The notes: generated from the letters alone by a model not told the origin. DNA of 64,000 bases from Diadema setosum (GCF_964275005.1 NC_092701.1:10163453-10227452); one strand, 5' to 3'; positions 10,938 to 22,706 are shown, numbered from the stretch's first letter. Translations and numbers: made by a program.

Positions 10938-12208
10938 CCCCATGGTTTCTCAAAGTACTTGTGAAATACAACTGTAGTTAAAAATACATTTTTCTACGAT
11001 ATTGCACTGTGGTTAAATAGTGGGTTTACTTTGTACAATGGATCATGGTTGTATCGTTATTTGGGTTGTAATTCTGTGGTTTGGCAGCTGTAAAACCATG
11101 TTTTCATCTTTTCCTAACCAAACTTTCACCTTTACCTAACCATGGTTTTACACTTCCTTAACCATGGTTTCACTTCTTCGTAACCATGGTTTGGGCATGG
11201 TAGAAACACAAGTTAGTGACCATGGTAAAACCACAGTAATGTCATGGTAAGTGCGTTCCAATTTACCACCTTTAAATCATGGTTACCATGGTTAACTTAT
11301 GCTAAACCTATGGTTTAACCATGGCTACCATGGTTTAACCATAGTGCACCATTGTTTAACTATGGTTAAACTATGGTTAAACACTAGTGCACCATGGTTT
11401 GACCATAATTAAACCATATTGCCCTATGGTTAAACCATGAGTTTATCATGGTTTCATCTTTTCCTAACCGTAGTTTCACCATTTCCTAACCGTGGTTTCA
11501 CCATTTCCTAACCATGGTTTTACACTTCCTTTACCATGGTTTCACTTTTTCTTAACCATGGTTTTGGCTTGGTAGAAACACAGTAGTGACCATGGTAATA
11601 CCACAGTAATGTCATGGTAAGTGCGTTCCAATTTACCACCTTTAAACCATGGTTACCATGGTTAACTTATGCTAAACCTATGGTTTAACCATGGCTACCA
11701 TGGTTTAACCATAGTGTACCATTGTTTAACTATGATTAAACTATGGTTAAACACTAGTGCACCATGGTTTGACCATAATTAAACCATATTGCACTATGGT
11801 TAAACCATAAGTTTGCCATGGTTTCATCTTTTCCTAACCATAGTTTCACCATTTCCTAACCATGGTTTCACACTTCCGTAACCATGGTTTTACTTTTTCT
11901 TAACCATGGTTTTGGTACTGTAGAACCACAGTAGTGACCATGGTAATACCACAGTAATGTCATGGTAAGTGCGTTCCAATTTACCACCTTTAAACCATGG
12001 TTACCATGGTTAACCCATGCTAAACCTATGGTTTAACCGTAGATACCATGGTTTAACCATAGTGCACTATTGTTTAACTATTGTTAAACTATGGTTAAAC
12101 ATTAGTGCACCATGGTTTGACCATAATCAAACCATATTGCACTATGGTTAAACCATGGATGGATCCAATGTAAAACCATGGTTATGCCTCATAGTCAAAC
12201 CATGGTAT
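10938..12208. repeat. AACCATGGTT palindrome array (right), with higher-order repeat
   Basis: Units centred on AACCATGGTT or ACCATGGTT, as in the left array, but with different spacer sequence. The marker GTGCGTTCCA occurs at 11251, 11621 and 11969, so the higher-order period is about 350-370 bp. The array sits directly inside the right end of the CACTA-like element, mirroring the left array. Confidence 0.85.
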
Positions 12209-12331
12209 TTTTTTACAAGGGCGTCACAATACATTTTCTACACCTGTGGGTGTGGTCCTCTATTGAAGATTGATCGGTGTTAGATTTAACACCCATGGTG
12301 TTAAATCTAACACCGATGTTTTTACAGTGCG

Positions 12332-12390
12332 GTACGTCTCGTGGACCGTATGACTCGTGGGTGTCGGTCTCGTTGGATGTCCCTTGGAAA
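12332..12390 (+). repeat. Right end of minisatellite copy 1
   Basis: GTCTCGTGGACCGTATGACTC and the following GTGTCGGTCTCGTTGGATG continue the array interrupted at 1193, in the same order and orientation as the complete copy at 32.8 kb. Confidence 0.8.
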
Positions 12391-13058
12391 ACCACCAAAT
12401 TAACTACCACCCGGATTACCCCCAGGGCCCTGTTTTATCAAAAGATAAATTTAACGTTAAGTCAAAATAATCTATGACTAACCTCTCAAATCAACTCTAA
12501 GTCCACTTAATCTATGATTAACTTCCAAATCCACTTGAAGTCCGTCTTATCAAGACACCCAGAGTTGACATCAACTCCAACTTCCTAAAAAATCAACACA
12601 TAAGTTTTCTCAACCGCTCCAAATCTATGATTAACTTAACAGGTAATAAATATCAACTTTAAGTAGAAACAGTCGAGGTAGACTCAATTGTAAGGCAAAG
12701 TTTACAGAAGAAAGATGACTGTCACACTTTCCTAGTCTAGCTGGGGTCTTGTCACAAATGTTTGTCTGTTAAAGGCTATCCTTTCTCTAACATTTTGTTG
12801 CGTACCGCGATTCTTTCATGTAATTATGGTCTTTTCCTTGCATGAAATTCATGATCGGCACGCATTGCTTACGCGACTGCTGCACGCAAACACCCTCGAC
12901 AGCAGCAGTCGCAATCCGAGCCTGCGCGCCCGGCGCCTCGGCACGCCGTCCGCCCGCCAATCAAGCTATCGCCAAGCAAGCAAGTAAACCGAGTACAGTA
13001 CTGGAACTGGAACCGCGTCTGTGTGTAATGCATATCATGCCAAAGTAAAGAACCCATT

Positions 13059-14859
13059 TGTATGGAAGCAGGAGCCCGTCAAAAACACGGATATACGTCG
13101 CGTAGTAATTCGAATTGCTACGCGACGTAAATAATTACGTCGTGTCGTTATTCGAATTACTACGCGTCGTAATTCGAATTACTACGCGACGTAATTATTT
13201 ACGTCGCGTAGTAAATCGAATTGCTACGCGACGTAATTCCGAATTACTGCTCAACGACTTAACGTCACGACATTAAATGAATTAGTGTCGTGTTGCAATT
13301 CCTAATGCTACACAACGTAAATAATTACGTCGCGTAGTAATTCCAAGTACGACGCGACGCAAATAATTACGTTGTGTTGTAAATAATTACAACGCGACGT
13401 AATTCCGAATTACTACTCAACGACTAACGCAGCGAATTAACGTAGCGACGTTAAATCAACCAATGGGATCGTTCGTTATTTGCTCAGTGATGCATCACGG
13501 TGCACGTGCCAAAGGGCTAGACACTCATTTCCTACAGCATGTTTGTCAGTATTTGGTTAGCGGATATGGCTTGAATACATATTTTCTGATACAATGTAGG
13601 CCCTATAATTTAGGTTTTAAACATTTCATAGGATTGTACTGTAAACGAAATGCGCATGGCTCGCCGTATAGCAGGGAGGTGGAAAGGAACTTCCACCTCC
13701 CTGCTGTATTGACCGATTCGGGTTCGTTGAGGGCAGCAGACATTTTATGGCACTGGGCGCAGCCATGAGCTCAAATTGCGGTGTCTCAGCCGACCCCCCC
13801 TGCTCTCCCCCACCCCACGGGCAACATGTTTATCGCGCACTTGTAACAAAGGTTCGCGCACTAAGCAAGCATTCGCGCACTCAGTACGAGATGCCCATTG
13901 GCTAAAACAACCATGCATCAGTTTTTCATTCTGCGCGCGTGAGAGGGGTGGGGAGAGAGGAGGGGGGGTCGGCTGAGACACCGCAGTAATGGCGCTGCCC
14001 ATGCCAAAAATACACATAGCGCGTCACAGAATCGGTCAATAGCCAGCTTCGGTTTTCACCGGATTGCATGCGCTTCGTACTCACCGAACTAAAACATAGT
14101 GGAATGCGTGTTCACCCAGGAAATACGCAGCCACCAAAACTTGCTACCACCGCCATTTTGTTAGGTCAATTTTTCCTTATATGGCTGTGTCTCCGAAGCG
14201 CAAGACCATCATCATGTACAAACGTGCATTGTTACGTCATAATCACTAGCCACTGGACGGCGTACTCTTGCTTGCGCGCGTACCAGTGGCCCAGTCTGAC
14301 CGCGCCTAAGCGTGCACTCCATATAAGGAAAAATTGCCCTAACAAAATGGCGACGCAGCACGTTATTTGGCTGCACGGTCTCGTGTATGTTGGGAATAGG
14401 GACACGCATTCCACTATGTTTTAGTTCGGTGTTCGTACTCCTCCTGGGTTTTTCACCCGCTATTACGAACGATCCCATTGGTTGAATTAACGTCGCTACC
14501 TTAATTCGCTGCGTTAGTCGTTGAGCAGTAATTCGGAATTACGTCGTGTTGTAATTATTTACAACACAACGTAATTATTTGCGTCGCGTCGTAATTGGAA
14601 TTACTACGCAACGTAATTATTTACGTTGTGTAGCATTGGGAATTGCAACACGACACTAATTCATTTAATGTCGTGACGTTAATTCGTTGAGCAGTAATTC
14701 GGAATTACGTCGTGTAGTAATTCGAATTGTTACGCGACGCAAATAATTACGTCGCGTAGCAATTTGAATTGCGACACGACGTAATTATTTACGTCGCGTA
14801 GCAATTCGATTTACTACACGACGTATATCCGTGTTTTTGACGGGCTCCTGCTTCCATAC
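13059..14859. mobile_element. 1.8-kb fold-back element with about 400-bp inverted ends
   Basis: Starts GTATGGAAGCAGGAGCCCGT and ends with its reverse complement, with ATTT directly outside both ends (13055-13058, 14860-14863) as a 4-bp target duplication. The arms (about 13059-13480 and 14450-14859) are chains of palindromic units such as TACGTCGCGTAGTAATTCGA. The centre contains at least two further nested inverted repeats: one bounded by GGTGTCTCAGCCGACCCCCC (13780s and its inverse near 13970) and one bounded by CTAAAACATAGTGGAATGCG (near 14088 and inverse near 14410). No protein-coding gene is supported. Confidence 0.8.
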
Positions 14860-14863
14860 ATTT

Positions 14864-15700
14864 GCGAGGAAACCAGTGATTTCTGACGTGCGTAGGCCTA
14901 CGTAGAGCTAGTTCGGCAATAGATGCTAATTAAGAGTTTAGTAGGCATATACAGAAAATAAAGAGTTTAATTCTATATAGCACCGAGTGGAGTACGACAG
15001 TAACTTGAGATCCAGCTGGTTATAGATAACGTTCAGCGAGTCGTTTGTACCTGTACTTAAATTACCGTAACACGTAGATCTAGTGCCAGGTGGCGTACTG
15101 CTGATTAGAGCGTCTAAGTCATTCTAGAATTTCGACATGTTGATGATGTAGACTTGCGATCTATTCTTTACAAAGCCGATCTGCGCCGTAGAGGTAAAAA
15201 CAAGCTACCGTATATAATCACCACACTCTCACAAGTTTCCATAATCCTACACGTAAACACACGGGACTTCAGCCTATTGAATTAAGACTTGAAGTAATTC
15301 TACGTATGTGCGGAATCTTTACGGTACACGCGTACGCAGATTTTCGTTGAGCTCGGGATGTGCTAGATCTATCGACCTACTTTTTTCAATACAACGCAAA
15401 ACGGCGTATTTTGCGGTTTTGTTGCAAACTTAATACTTCTAATTCAGCGGCTGTATAGCGCTAATACTACTGCGTCGCACTAGCAGACTACGAATCCGTG
15501 GCCATGGCAAACAATCATGTTTTTTGTTGTTTGTTTTGCTTAATGTATTGTTTTGTTTTTAAGCAGACAGTACCGGAAACCAGCCTCGTCCCGTGTTTTT
15601 AGTTTTGACTAAATCAATAATTAAGTCATGGTGATGAGCCATAACTATAATCGACTATTAAGTCTCTTCGTAAAACGGAAACTTGCAGTTGATTTGAAGT
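14864..15700. other. Right interior of the GGGCCC element, no gene seen
   Basis: Apparently unique sequence of mixed composition, with short direct motifs only. Confidence 0.4.
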
Positions 15701-15719
15701 TATAGCAGACTTCAAGTTG

Positions 15720-15761
15720 GATAAAGTTAGCGTTGATTTCACAATCAACGCTAACTTTATC
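15720..15761. repeat. Perfect hairpin, 19-nt arms, 4-nt loop
   Basis: GATAAAGTTAGCGTTGATT, then TCAC, then the exact reverse complement. It is part of the right terminal region of the GGGCCC element. Confidence 0.9.
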
Positions 15762-15778
15762 TTGATAAAACAGGGCCC

Positions 15779-15920
15779 AGGACAGTTTCCCATAGGGCAA
15801 TTACCCCAAGACAACTACCCTCCTAGGGCAGTTACCTACCCTCTTGTAGGGCAATTACCCCTAGGCATTTCCCCCTATAGAACAACTACCCCCGGATAAC
15901 TACCCCGGATTACTCCCCCC
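15779..15920. repeat. Degenerate GGGCAATTACCCC / GGATAACTACCCC repeat
   Basis: Repeated short units such as GGGCAATTACCCC and CAACTACCC with a spacing of about 15-25 bp, ending in a C run. Related units lie to the left of the GGGCCC element (12395-12424) and in the palindrome that follows. Confidence 0.65.
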
Positions 15921-15950
15921 CCCCCCCCCCTCCCGACATATAGGGCGCGC

Positions 15951-16291
15951 AGTAGTTGTACGGGGGTAATCATCCAGGGGTAGGCATTGGGTGTGAATTA
16001 TCGGGGAGGGAGGTATAATTTTCAAGGGGGTGATTCGGGTGGTATTATTATATCTGGGGTTAGTTATCCGGGGCTAGCTATCCGGGGGTAGTAGCCCGGG
16101 GTAACAGCGGGAGGGGGTATACGCGCGTATACCCCCTCCCGCTGTTACCCCGGGCTCCCCCCGGATAGCTAGCCCCGGATAACTAACCCCAGATAATCTC
16201 CACCCGAATCACCCCCTTGAAAATTATACCTCCCTCCCCGATAATTCACACCCAATGCCTACCCCTGGATGATTACCCCCGTACAACTACT
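15951..16291. repeat. Long near-perfect palindrome centred at 16124/16125
   Basis: Arms of about 170 bp read outward from GTATACGCGCGTATAC with only small indels. Both arms contain the GGATAACTAACCCC-type units. It would form a very stable hairpin. Confidence 0.9.
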
Positions 16292-16329
16292 CTCCATCAG
16301 GGCAATCCCCCTGGATACCCCCCCCCCCC

Positions 16330-17190
16330 CCCAACTTACCCCCCAGTCTTGGCTTAAACTTACGAAGTAACCATGGGATATCGCCCATTGTGTCTCTCCT
16401 TTAATAGGCTACATCTTTTATATTCATTCCATAAAATTTATTGAATAAATACTTCATCTGATTTCCACAATGCCTGTCACTGCCAGCAGTTGTCTTATAA
16501 AGGCGTTATTTTGATGTGATTTTTCTGTTTACATCGTTAACACTCATTCAGAATTTCCCAGCTGCATCATGCCTGGGGCACAACTCGTATAGTTATCACA
16601 GAGCATTACCTCGCTTGGATTACCCCTTGAAATTCGGCCCGAAAAGTGCGACACAAAATGCAGAAACGCTGAGAAATTCAAATTTCCTCTTAGATTTAGA
16701 AGATGATGTTTACCACAAGATTTTATCACGTAAATTGTTCGAAATGCTCGTGTTAGACCTATTACCGTACAATGCGAAATTTGAGCCTCATTAATTTGTC
16801 GGTCATGGGGTGCGTGGACAAGATGTAAAAGACATTGATTATTCCATTACGAAAATGGTGTCCTGCCTATAATGCGATTTTACACCGCGCTGAAAGATTA
16901 CTTGAAGTCTGTTTTCCAAAAAATCGGAGTGAATTATGTGTTTACCGTCTTATTGCAAACTCAATAAACAAATCCATTAACCCTACCCTATACATTCAAC
17001 GCCTCCAATATCTATCAAATAAGTCGGAGAACTTGTTTTGCTATGAAAATCATTATTATTCGGCACATCGGCCCAAACATAATCTGTTAATGGAATTCTT
17101 ACCATCTAGATAAGTCCCGTGCAATTCGCTCCATTTTTTTTTTATTATAAAGATTCGTTAAAAATGTGCTTGTTGCCAAATATGATTTGC
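16330..17190. other. No supported gene
   Basis: Two short plus-strand frames (16516-16794 and 16835-17113) are open but match no family I recognise and lack splice or start context. They are left as unassigned. Confidence 0.35.
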
Positions 17191-17193
17191 ATA

Positions 17194-17484
17194 CTCTCTA
17201 AAAAAAAATCGAGTGAAAATTTTCACTCTTGAAGGAGTGAATACAAAAAAGAGTGAATTTAGAGTGAAATTGGAGTGAATTTCGAGTGAAAATGTTCATT
17301 TTCACTCGTTTTAGAGTGACGTCAGGGATCACTCCAAAATCTTCGAGTGATCCCTGAGGTCACTCCAAAATGAGTGAAAATGAACATTTTCACTCGAAAT
17401 TCACTCCAATTTCACTCTAAATTCACTCGTTTTTGTATTCACTCCTTCAAGAGTGAATATTTTCACTCGAATTTTTTTAGAGAG
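17194..17484. mobile_element. Fold-back MITE made of GAGTGAA motifs
   Basis: CTCTCTAAAAAAA at the left and its inverse at the right, with TA on both outer sides (17192-17193, 17485-17486). The two halves are almost complete reverse complements built from GAGTGAAAATT / TTTCACTC units. The TA duplication fits Tc1/mariner-type insertion. Confidence 0.85.
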
Positions 17485-17664
17485 TACCCAGAATAATGTT
17501 GTTTTGTTACTTCATTCTTATATTATGCTCGATCTACCTTCTGGGTCGGGTTTTTTCCTCTATTTTCTCTGTTTTCGTGTATTTCAGTAATTGGTTAGTT
17601 AGATTGCTTCACCCAACAGGGTAAAGTATAGTTTATGCACCTTCAATATGATGTATTTGTACAG

Positions 17665-18390
17665 TTATGTGACCCTGCATCACAAAACCAAGTCGCCAGA
17701 CATGGGTTTTTAGTTAAGAGCAGATTCTGAAAGAGCAGACTCTAAGCTTTAAAATGATGTATAACTCAATGCAAATGTACTCTCCTATAACCTATTTAAA
17801 CATTGGAAAGAAAGGATATACTCTGCAAAAGGTGAACTGAGAAAACAGGTTCTGTACAGGGTGTATTCAAGCGCTTAATCTTTACCAAGCCATAGCTGTG
17901 GGATGAATGGAACAAAAAACAGGATGTTGACCACAAGAGCAACAATAACACTGAAGGGATTACAGATTAAGCTGAAATTGAGCATGCTTCATTAAAACAT
18001 TTAATGCCAACTTTCAAACGAGTAGCATTATTCTCTCTAAAGTTATTGTGTTAAGTTTAAGTGAAGTTCTAAGTTCTAACTGAAGTTCTAAGTGAAGAGT
18101 CTATGGACAGGGTTTCTAAAGAAATGAGAAGAGGGTTCTATTATCGTAATCATTATGAGAAACACTCGCGCACACTAATCCACCAAAAAGTGTTCGAGAA
18201 AAACTGCTGCAAACACAAGCTTCTGTCTTTTTTAATGATCCCAAACTTTAGTGATATAAAAAAGACTTGCTCTTTCAGAAAATATGAAAAACTCCAGATT
18301 AGTTAGGTTGACCCATTTTCACCTATTTTCAGTCCTCACACAAAATCACTACGTGCGACTTTTTGTTCGTTTTGTGATGCACGTTCATAA
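17665..18390. mobile_element. TGTGACC element, full-length copy 1
   Basis: Starts TTATGTGACCCTGCATCACA and ends with the inverted form (TGTGATGCACGTTCATAA). About 725 bp, no coding capacity. The inverted ends and length match further copies at 36.3 kb and 39.9 kb and partial copies elsewhere in this window. This copy lies in the opposite internal orientation to those two. Confidence 0.8.
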
Positions 18391-19194
18391 TTGTTATCAG
18401 TGATACAGGGAACGAGGAGTCTCCCTATTTCTTTCTCACCATCTTCCATTGTCACTATCATCCCTTTCCTCTGTGTACCTGTGTAGGTGGCCATTGTATG
18501 TTTTGTTGTGTGAAATAGTTTATTTTTGCTATAATTAAGTAAGTCGATAGTTTGTTAAAACTGTTTATTTCATTCTAATTTGTACATTCAGGAAGGCCCC
18601 AACATTAAGCTCGGCTTACAGGGGATCCTCCTGAGACTCTTATGGTACTTTGATTTTTCCCCTTTTATTATACTCTGTTCTCTGTCACAATGATTTGCTT
18701 ACCTTTCATTTGCAACGATCAACCATGCATAATAATGATGAACCATGTGTACATCCGAAAGTGATCATACTTGTACCATGCAGAAACATTAGCCTAAATG
18801 AAATGAAATGAAATGAAATGAAATGAAATGAAATGCAATGAAATAAAATGAAATTTTGCAAAATTCGTAATTATTTTCAGGATTTTGTGAATAACGCAGC
18901 CTCTGTATAATTATGTACAAGTGTAGGGCCTAATAACCCAACAAATCGAATAATAACGAATAACTCAGCATTATATAAGCGGGTTTCTTTCTGGCAGGCG
19001 TGACACTTTGTAGGTATGTACGTCTGCATGCGGGCCTAGGAAACTTCAACTTCATCCGAAACCAAACATGGGTCTAAATAAAATAAGACTACATGAATCA
19101 GAGATACAAAAATATACATGAATTATTTCATGAACACACAATGTGGAATAATACCAGATGTTGCATAATACATTTCTTAGTTTTGATCTTTAAA
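18391..19194. other. No gene seen; (AAATG)n microsatellite at 18796-18855
   Basis: A pure AAATG run of about nine units sits within otherwise ordinary AT-rich sequence. Confidence 0.6.
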
Positions 19195-21985
19195 GGCATA
19201 ATAATAGTACCATTTGCCGATGAAACAAAACCCCAGCATTAGTGCTTCAAAATGGTTCTAAAAAAATAATGCCTATGTGAGTTAGGGATAGAAACAACCA
19301 ATGTAAAAATTTGAACCAGTAGATATAATAGGCCTATAAATACAGAAAATGTGAACAATAGTAGTTAAAATGAAATGTTTTCAGACTAAACCGTCTACAG
19401 TTATGGTTTAATGAGAAAAATAGTGATATCTCCTCATATTTAATTTTAGGCTTTATTTCAACAATTTTACAAGGTAGGATGTTTTGTGATACAATTGACC
19501 TACACACATGCATCAATGTGATATCTTGAATACTTTTTTAATCCCTGCTCCCCAAGGTAAACAGGGTAGGACCTTAATGGTTAAAAAATCAATAAAAACC
19601 ATCAGATACATAATTACTATATTATACTGTATTAGTAACACGTAGGCCTACTGGCATTGATATGGGCAATACCTGAATAGTGTACAATTTCTTTGGAGGT
19701 AACTTGAAAATAAAAACATAAATCAGTTTCATGAAATTCAAGATTTATTTTTCAGTTAGGTTTCAGATTTGCTCTATTAGGCCCATATTTTCAACCCTCT
19801 GATCACATACAAAACTGTCATCTTGCACAGTGGTCAATTGGTGTGTATCATAAATATGGGAGTCAACGGCGTAGCCAGGATTTGATCGGGGGGGGGGGGG
19901 GCGGTTAGTCTGCGAGCGAGCGGAGCGAGCGAGGGGGGGGGGGAGGGTGTGGGGGGTGTCCCCCCTCCCACGGTAAGAACTTTTTGCATCTTGATGTTGT
20001 AAATGATGCAATTTGATGCATGTTTTTGCGCGTTTTATCGACGTGAAACAGTCCCACTTGTTTAAGAAAGCAGTATATTTTGATGTAGATTATTATTTGA
20101 CAATTTGCCTATAAAATGGTATAATCTAAATACACTTCTTGTATTAATTCTTTTCACTGAATATCATGAACGAGACTGAAACCGAGCGAGCGGAGCGAGC
20201 GACGGGGGAGGGGAGAGTGTGGAAGGGGGTTGTCCCCCCTCCCACGGTGAGAACTTTTTGCATTTTGATGTTGCAAATGGTGCAATTTGATGCATGTTTT
20301 TGCGTGTTTTAACGAATTGAAACAGTCCCACTTGTTTAAGGTTGCAGTATTATTTTAGTGTATATCATTATTGAACAATTTGCCTATAAAATGGTGTCAT
20401 TTAAATAATCTTCTTGTATTAATTCTTACACTGAATATCATGAACGCTGTCTGTTCAGCAATCAAACAGAAAAAGCATGAAGACGAAGGTGTAGATAGGG
20501 GCATATCCCCTCCCACACGAAGGTGATTTTGCATTTTCAGACCTGAAATTCAGTGATCTGGTGCAAATTTTTGGTGCAATACTTTTTCACCGAAGTGTTA
20601 AAATCACGGAATTTAGCTCTTATTCCGAATGTGCATCGTCTGTGTGCATGTACAAAGTCTAGTGAGGTAGAGCTTAGGGGAAGGGGGATTCCCCCTCCCG
20701 CTCGTAGAGCTTTTGCGTTTTTAGAATTGAAATAAAGCGATCTGGAGCACACTTTTTTGTGGAAAATTCGGAAATTGTCATTCCCAAAAATGTACTAAGT
20801 CTATAGTGGGCAACAAGCAATGGAAGGGTGGCAAGATACCTCTCCCATATTCAAGGGAGCCTTTTTTTTCAGTTTTAAGCTTTTAGAACTGAAATTCAAC
20901 AATCTGGCGCTCACTTTTGTTGGACTGATCTGGAAATTTGTCAATCAGAAGAGAAGTGTAGCAAGTCTGTGGAAGGAGATTCTGTATAATTTTCTGATTG
21001 CAGTTAAACGTTTTGGTGCACACATTTTGTGTCATATTTGGAAAACTGTTTATGTTCAAAGTGTAGCCACAGTCTACTTCTATGCATGGGGGGGGGGGGG
21101 GGAGGGGCGGGCGAGCAGTGAGAAGGCGTGGGCGAGTGTTATCTCCACCCTTCCCGTACGATGGAACTTTGGCCTTTTTAAGGTTGAAATTGAGATATCT
21201 CGTATACGCATATTTTATGAAATATTTGGGAAATCATTGAAAAAAAAATGATGGTGGGGGGGGGGGGACTGAGAGAGGAAAGGGTTGATTAAAAGGGGAA
21301 ATTCCCCTTGTACATGAGGGAATTTTGAGTTTTCGGAATATAAGTGATAAGTCTTGTGCACTCAGAATTATTCATAATCTTTTGTAAATCTAAAAAGTGT
21401 ACTAAGCTAGGGAAAGAGGTAGAGAGGGGGAGGGTTTGGGAGGGGGATACCCCCTCCCAAACCCCCTCCCAAGCACGAGAGATTTTGATATATTTTGAAT
21501 TGAAATTCAACGATCTGGTGCACACTTTGAGTGAAATATTCAAAAAATATGATCTCATTTGATGAAAGGTTGCAAAGGAGACCCGCTTCATGTGCATGGA
21601 TACAGTATACACGCATTTTTTTTCCGCCTCCCAAATCCCGGTCCAAATCTTAGGGGGGGGGGGGGGGGGCGACCGCCCCCATCGCCCCCCCCCCCTCCCC
21701 CCCCCCCCCCCGGCTACGCCAGTGATGGGAGTGTGTGGTTAACATCCTGGCCAGACAATAGTCCTGGGGGTGTTTCATCAACGTTTGTCAGCGCTGACAA
21801 CTTGAATCACCATAGTAACAGTCAGTGACCAGAGCATCTCAGCAACACCCCCCAGAACAATGGCCATGCATGCAAGGTTTGAATGCTCTATCCATGCGAA
21901 ATCCCACTATCACAGCTAGTCTTTATCCTGAAATGTATAGAGTAGTATACGCAAGCAGTTGAAAACATGTATGGTTGAGGGGTCT
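19195..21985. repeat. About 1-kb dispersed repeat family R, copy 1 (split by a hAT element)
   Basis: Segments 19195-19855 and 21733-21985 together correspond to the copies at 34.3-35.3 kb and 59.6-60.5 kb: shared landmarks are CTGGCATTGATATG, GAATAGTGTACAATT and CACAGCTAGTCTTTAT (inverse in the others). The hAT-like element at 19864-21724 interrupts it. No coding frame is shared among the copies. Confidence 0.7.
19864..21724. mobile_element. hAT-like element, non-autonomous, 1.86 kb
   Basis: The inverted ends are CAACGGCGTAGCC and CACTGGCGTAGCC. ATGGGAGT occurs immediately outside both ends (19856-19863, 21725-21732), a perfect 8-bp target duplication as made by hAT transposases. The inside is several diverged units of about 300 bp with GAGCGAGCGGAGCGAGCG, long G or C runs and CCCCCTCCCACGGTGAGAAC. 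No transposase is encoded. Confidence 0.85.
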
Positions 21986-22324
21986 AGATATCGCGCACGA
22001 AAATTTGAAATGCTCTTATAATAGAAGTTATTCCATAGTCGTACCTGAATTTCTCAGTGAATATCACGAAAATGCAGAAAAATCACCTCCCAGAATCTCC
22101 TGATGATACGATGACGGAGTAGCCCGCTGTCGCCGTTTGTATGTCGGACTTTTTTTTATGCGTTCAATTTCTCGGGGTATGTAAAGATCGCGCAGCTGCC
22201 CTCTGTAGTTTCATGCGTGAAAGTGTCTGCCCCTCTGCGGCTGTAACGTGCTCCGGCTTTCGTAGAATATTTTTTTACTTGATATTAAATTTGTCCCTGT
22301 TAAGCAACAGCAGTTTTACCTAAC

Positions 22325-22706
22325 TTGTGTATATTATTGTTATTATTATTATATGTGTTATTACTAGTATTATTATATGTGTTATTATTATCATTATTAT
22401 TACATGTATTATTATCATTATTACTATTATCACCACCACCATCATCGCTCATCATAATCATCATCATCATTATCATTTTCATTATTATTATTATCACTTC
22501 CACCACCATCATCATTTTATCATTCTTATTATCATTATTTTTATCATTGATATTTTCATAATCGTTAATGATTTTCATTTATAAAGTTTTCTTACAATAT
22601 TTCTAATCACTTTAACCAATATATTTACACGTAATATAAAATGGAAAAAAAAGTAAAATATGAACATATAATGTGTGTGTGTGTGTGTGTGTGTTTGTGT
22701 GTGTGC
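22325..22706. repeat. ATT/ATC microsatellite and (TG)n run
   Basis: 22325-22565 is a mixture of TTATTA, ATCATC and CACCACC triplet repeats. 22671-22706 is a TG run. Apparent frames through them on both strands are artefacts of the triplet repeats. Confidence 0.9.

Larger units (their letters stand above)
1397..12329. mobile_element. Very large CACTA (EnSpm)-like transposon
   Basis: The left end reads CACTGCAAAAA then CGGTGTTAAAT; the right end is the inverted form, CACTGTAAAAA then CGGTGTTAGAT, about 20 of 25 positions matching. The 2-bp CG occurs directly outside both ends (1395-1396, 12330-12331). Removing the element restores the minisatellite found complete at 32.8 kb, which is independent evidence for one insertion. 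Inside both ends come GTGTTAA-type subterminal repeats, then long AACCATGGTT arrays, then about 7 kb of mostly unique sequence. CACTA elements are known for CACTG/CACTA ends, 2-3 bp duplications, subterminal repeats and capture of host gene pieces. No CACTA transposase could be recognised, so it is probably non-autonomous. Confidence 0.72.
12425..15778. mobile_element. GGGCCC-ended inverted-repeat transposon, non-autonomous
   Basis: The left end GGGCCCTGTTTTATCA is repeated in inverse at the right end, followed on both sides by related sequence (AGATAAA, then TTAACG or TTAGCG). The subterminal zones also resemble each other (CAAATCAACT). No transposase is visible. It was inserted into a GGATTACCCCC / GGATAACTACCCC degenerate repeat that continues on both sides (before 12424 and after 15779). 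It contains the 13059-14859 fold-back element. Confidence 0.55.

Noticed and set aside
12842..13057. Overlapping Cys/Ala-rich frames on both strands
   Set aside because: GC-rich stretch without motif, start context or splice sites; both strands open equally.
22300..22584. Several frames rich in Ile, Leu, Asn and Asp
   Set aside because: Pure translation of ATT/ATC triplet repeats on both strands.
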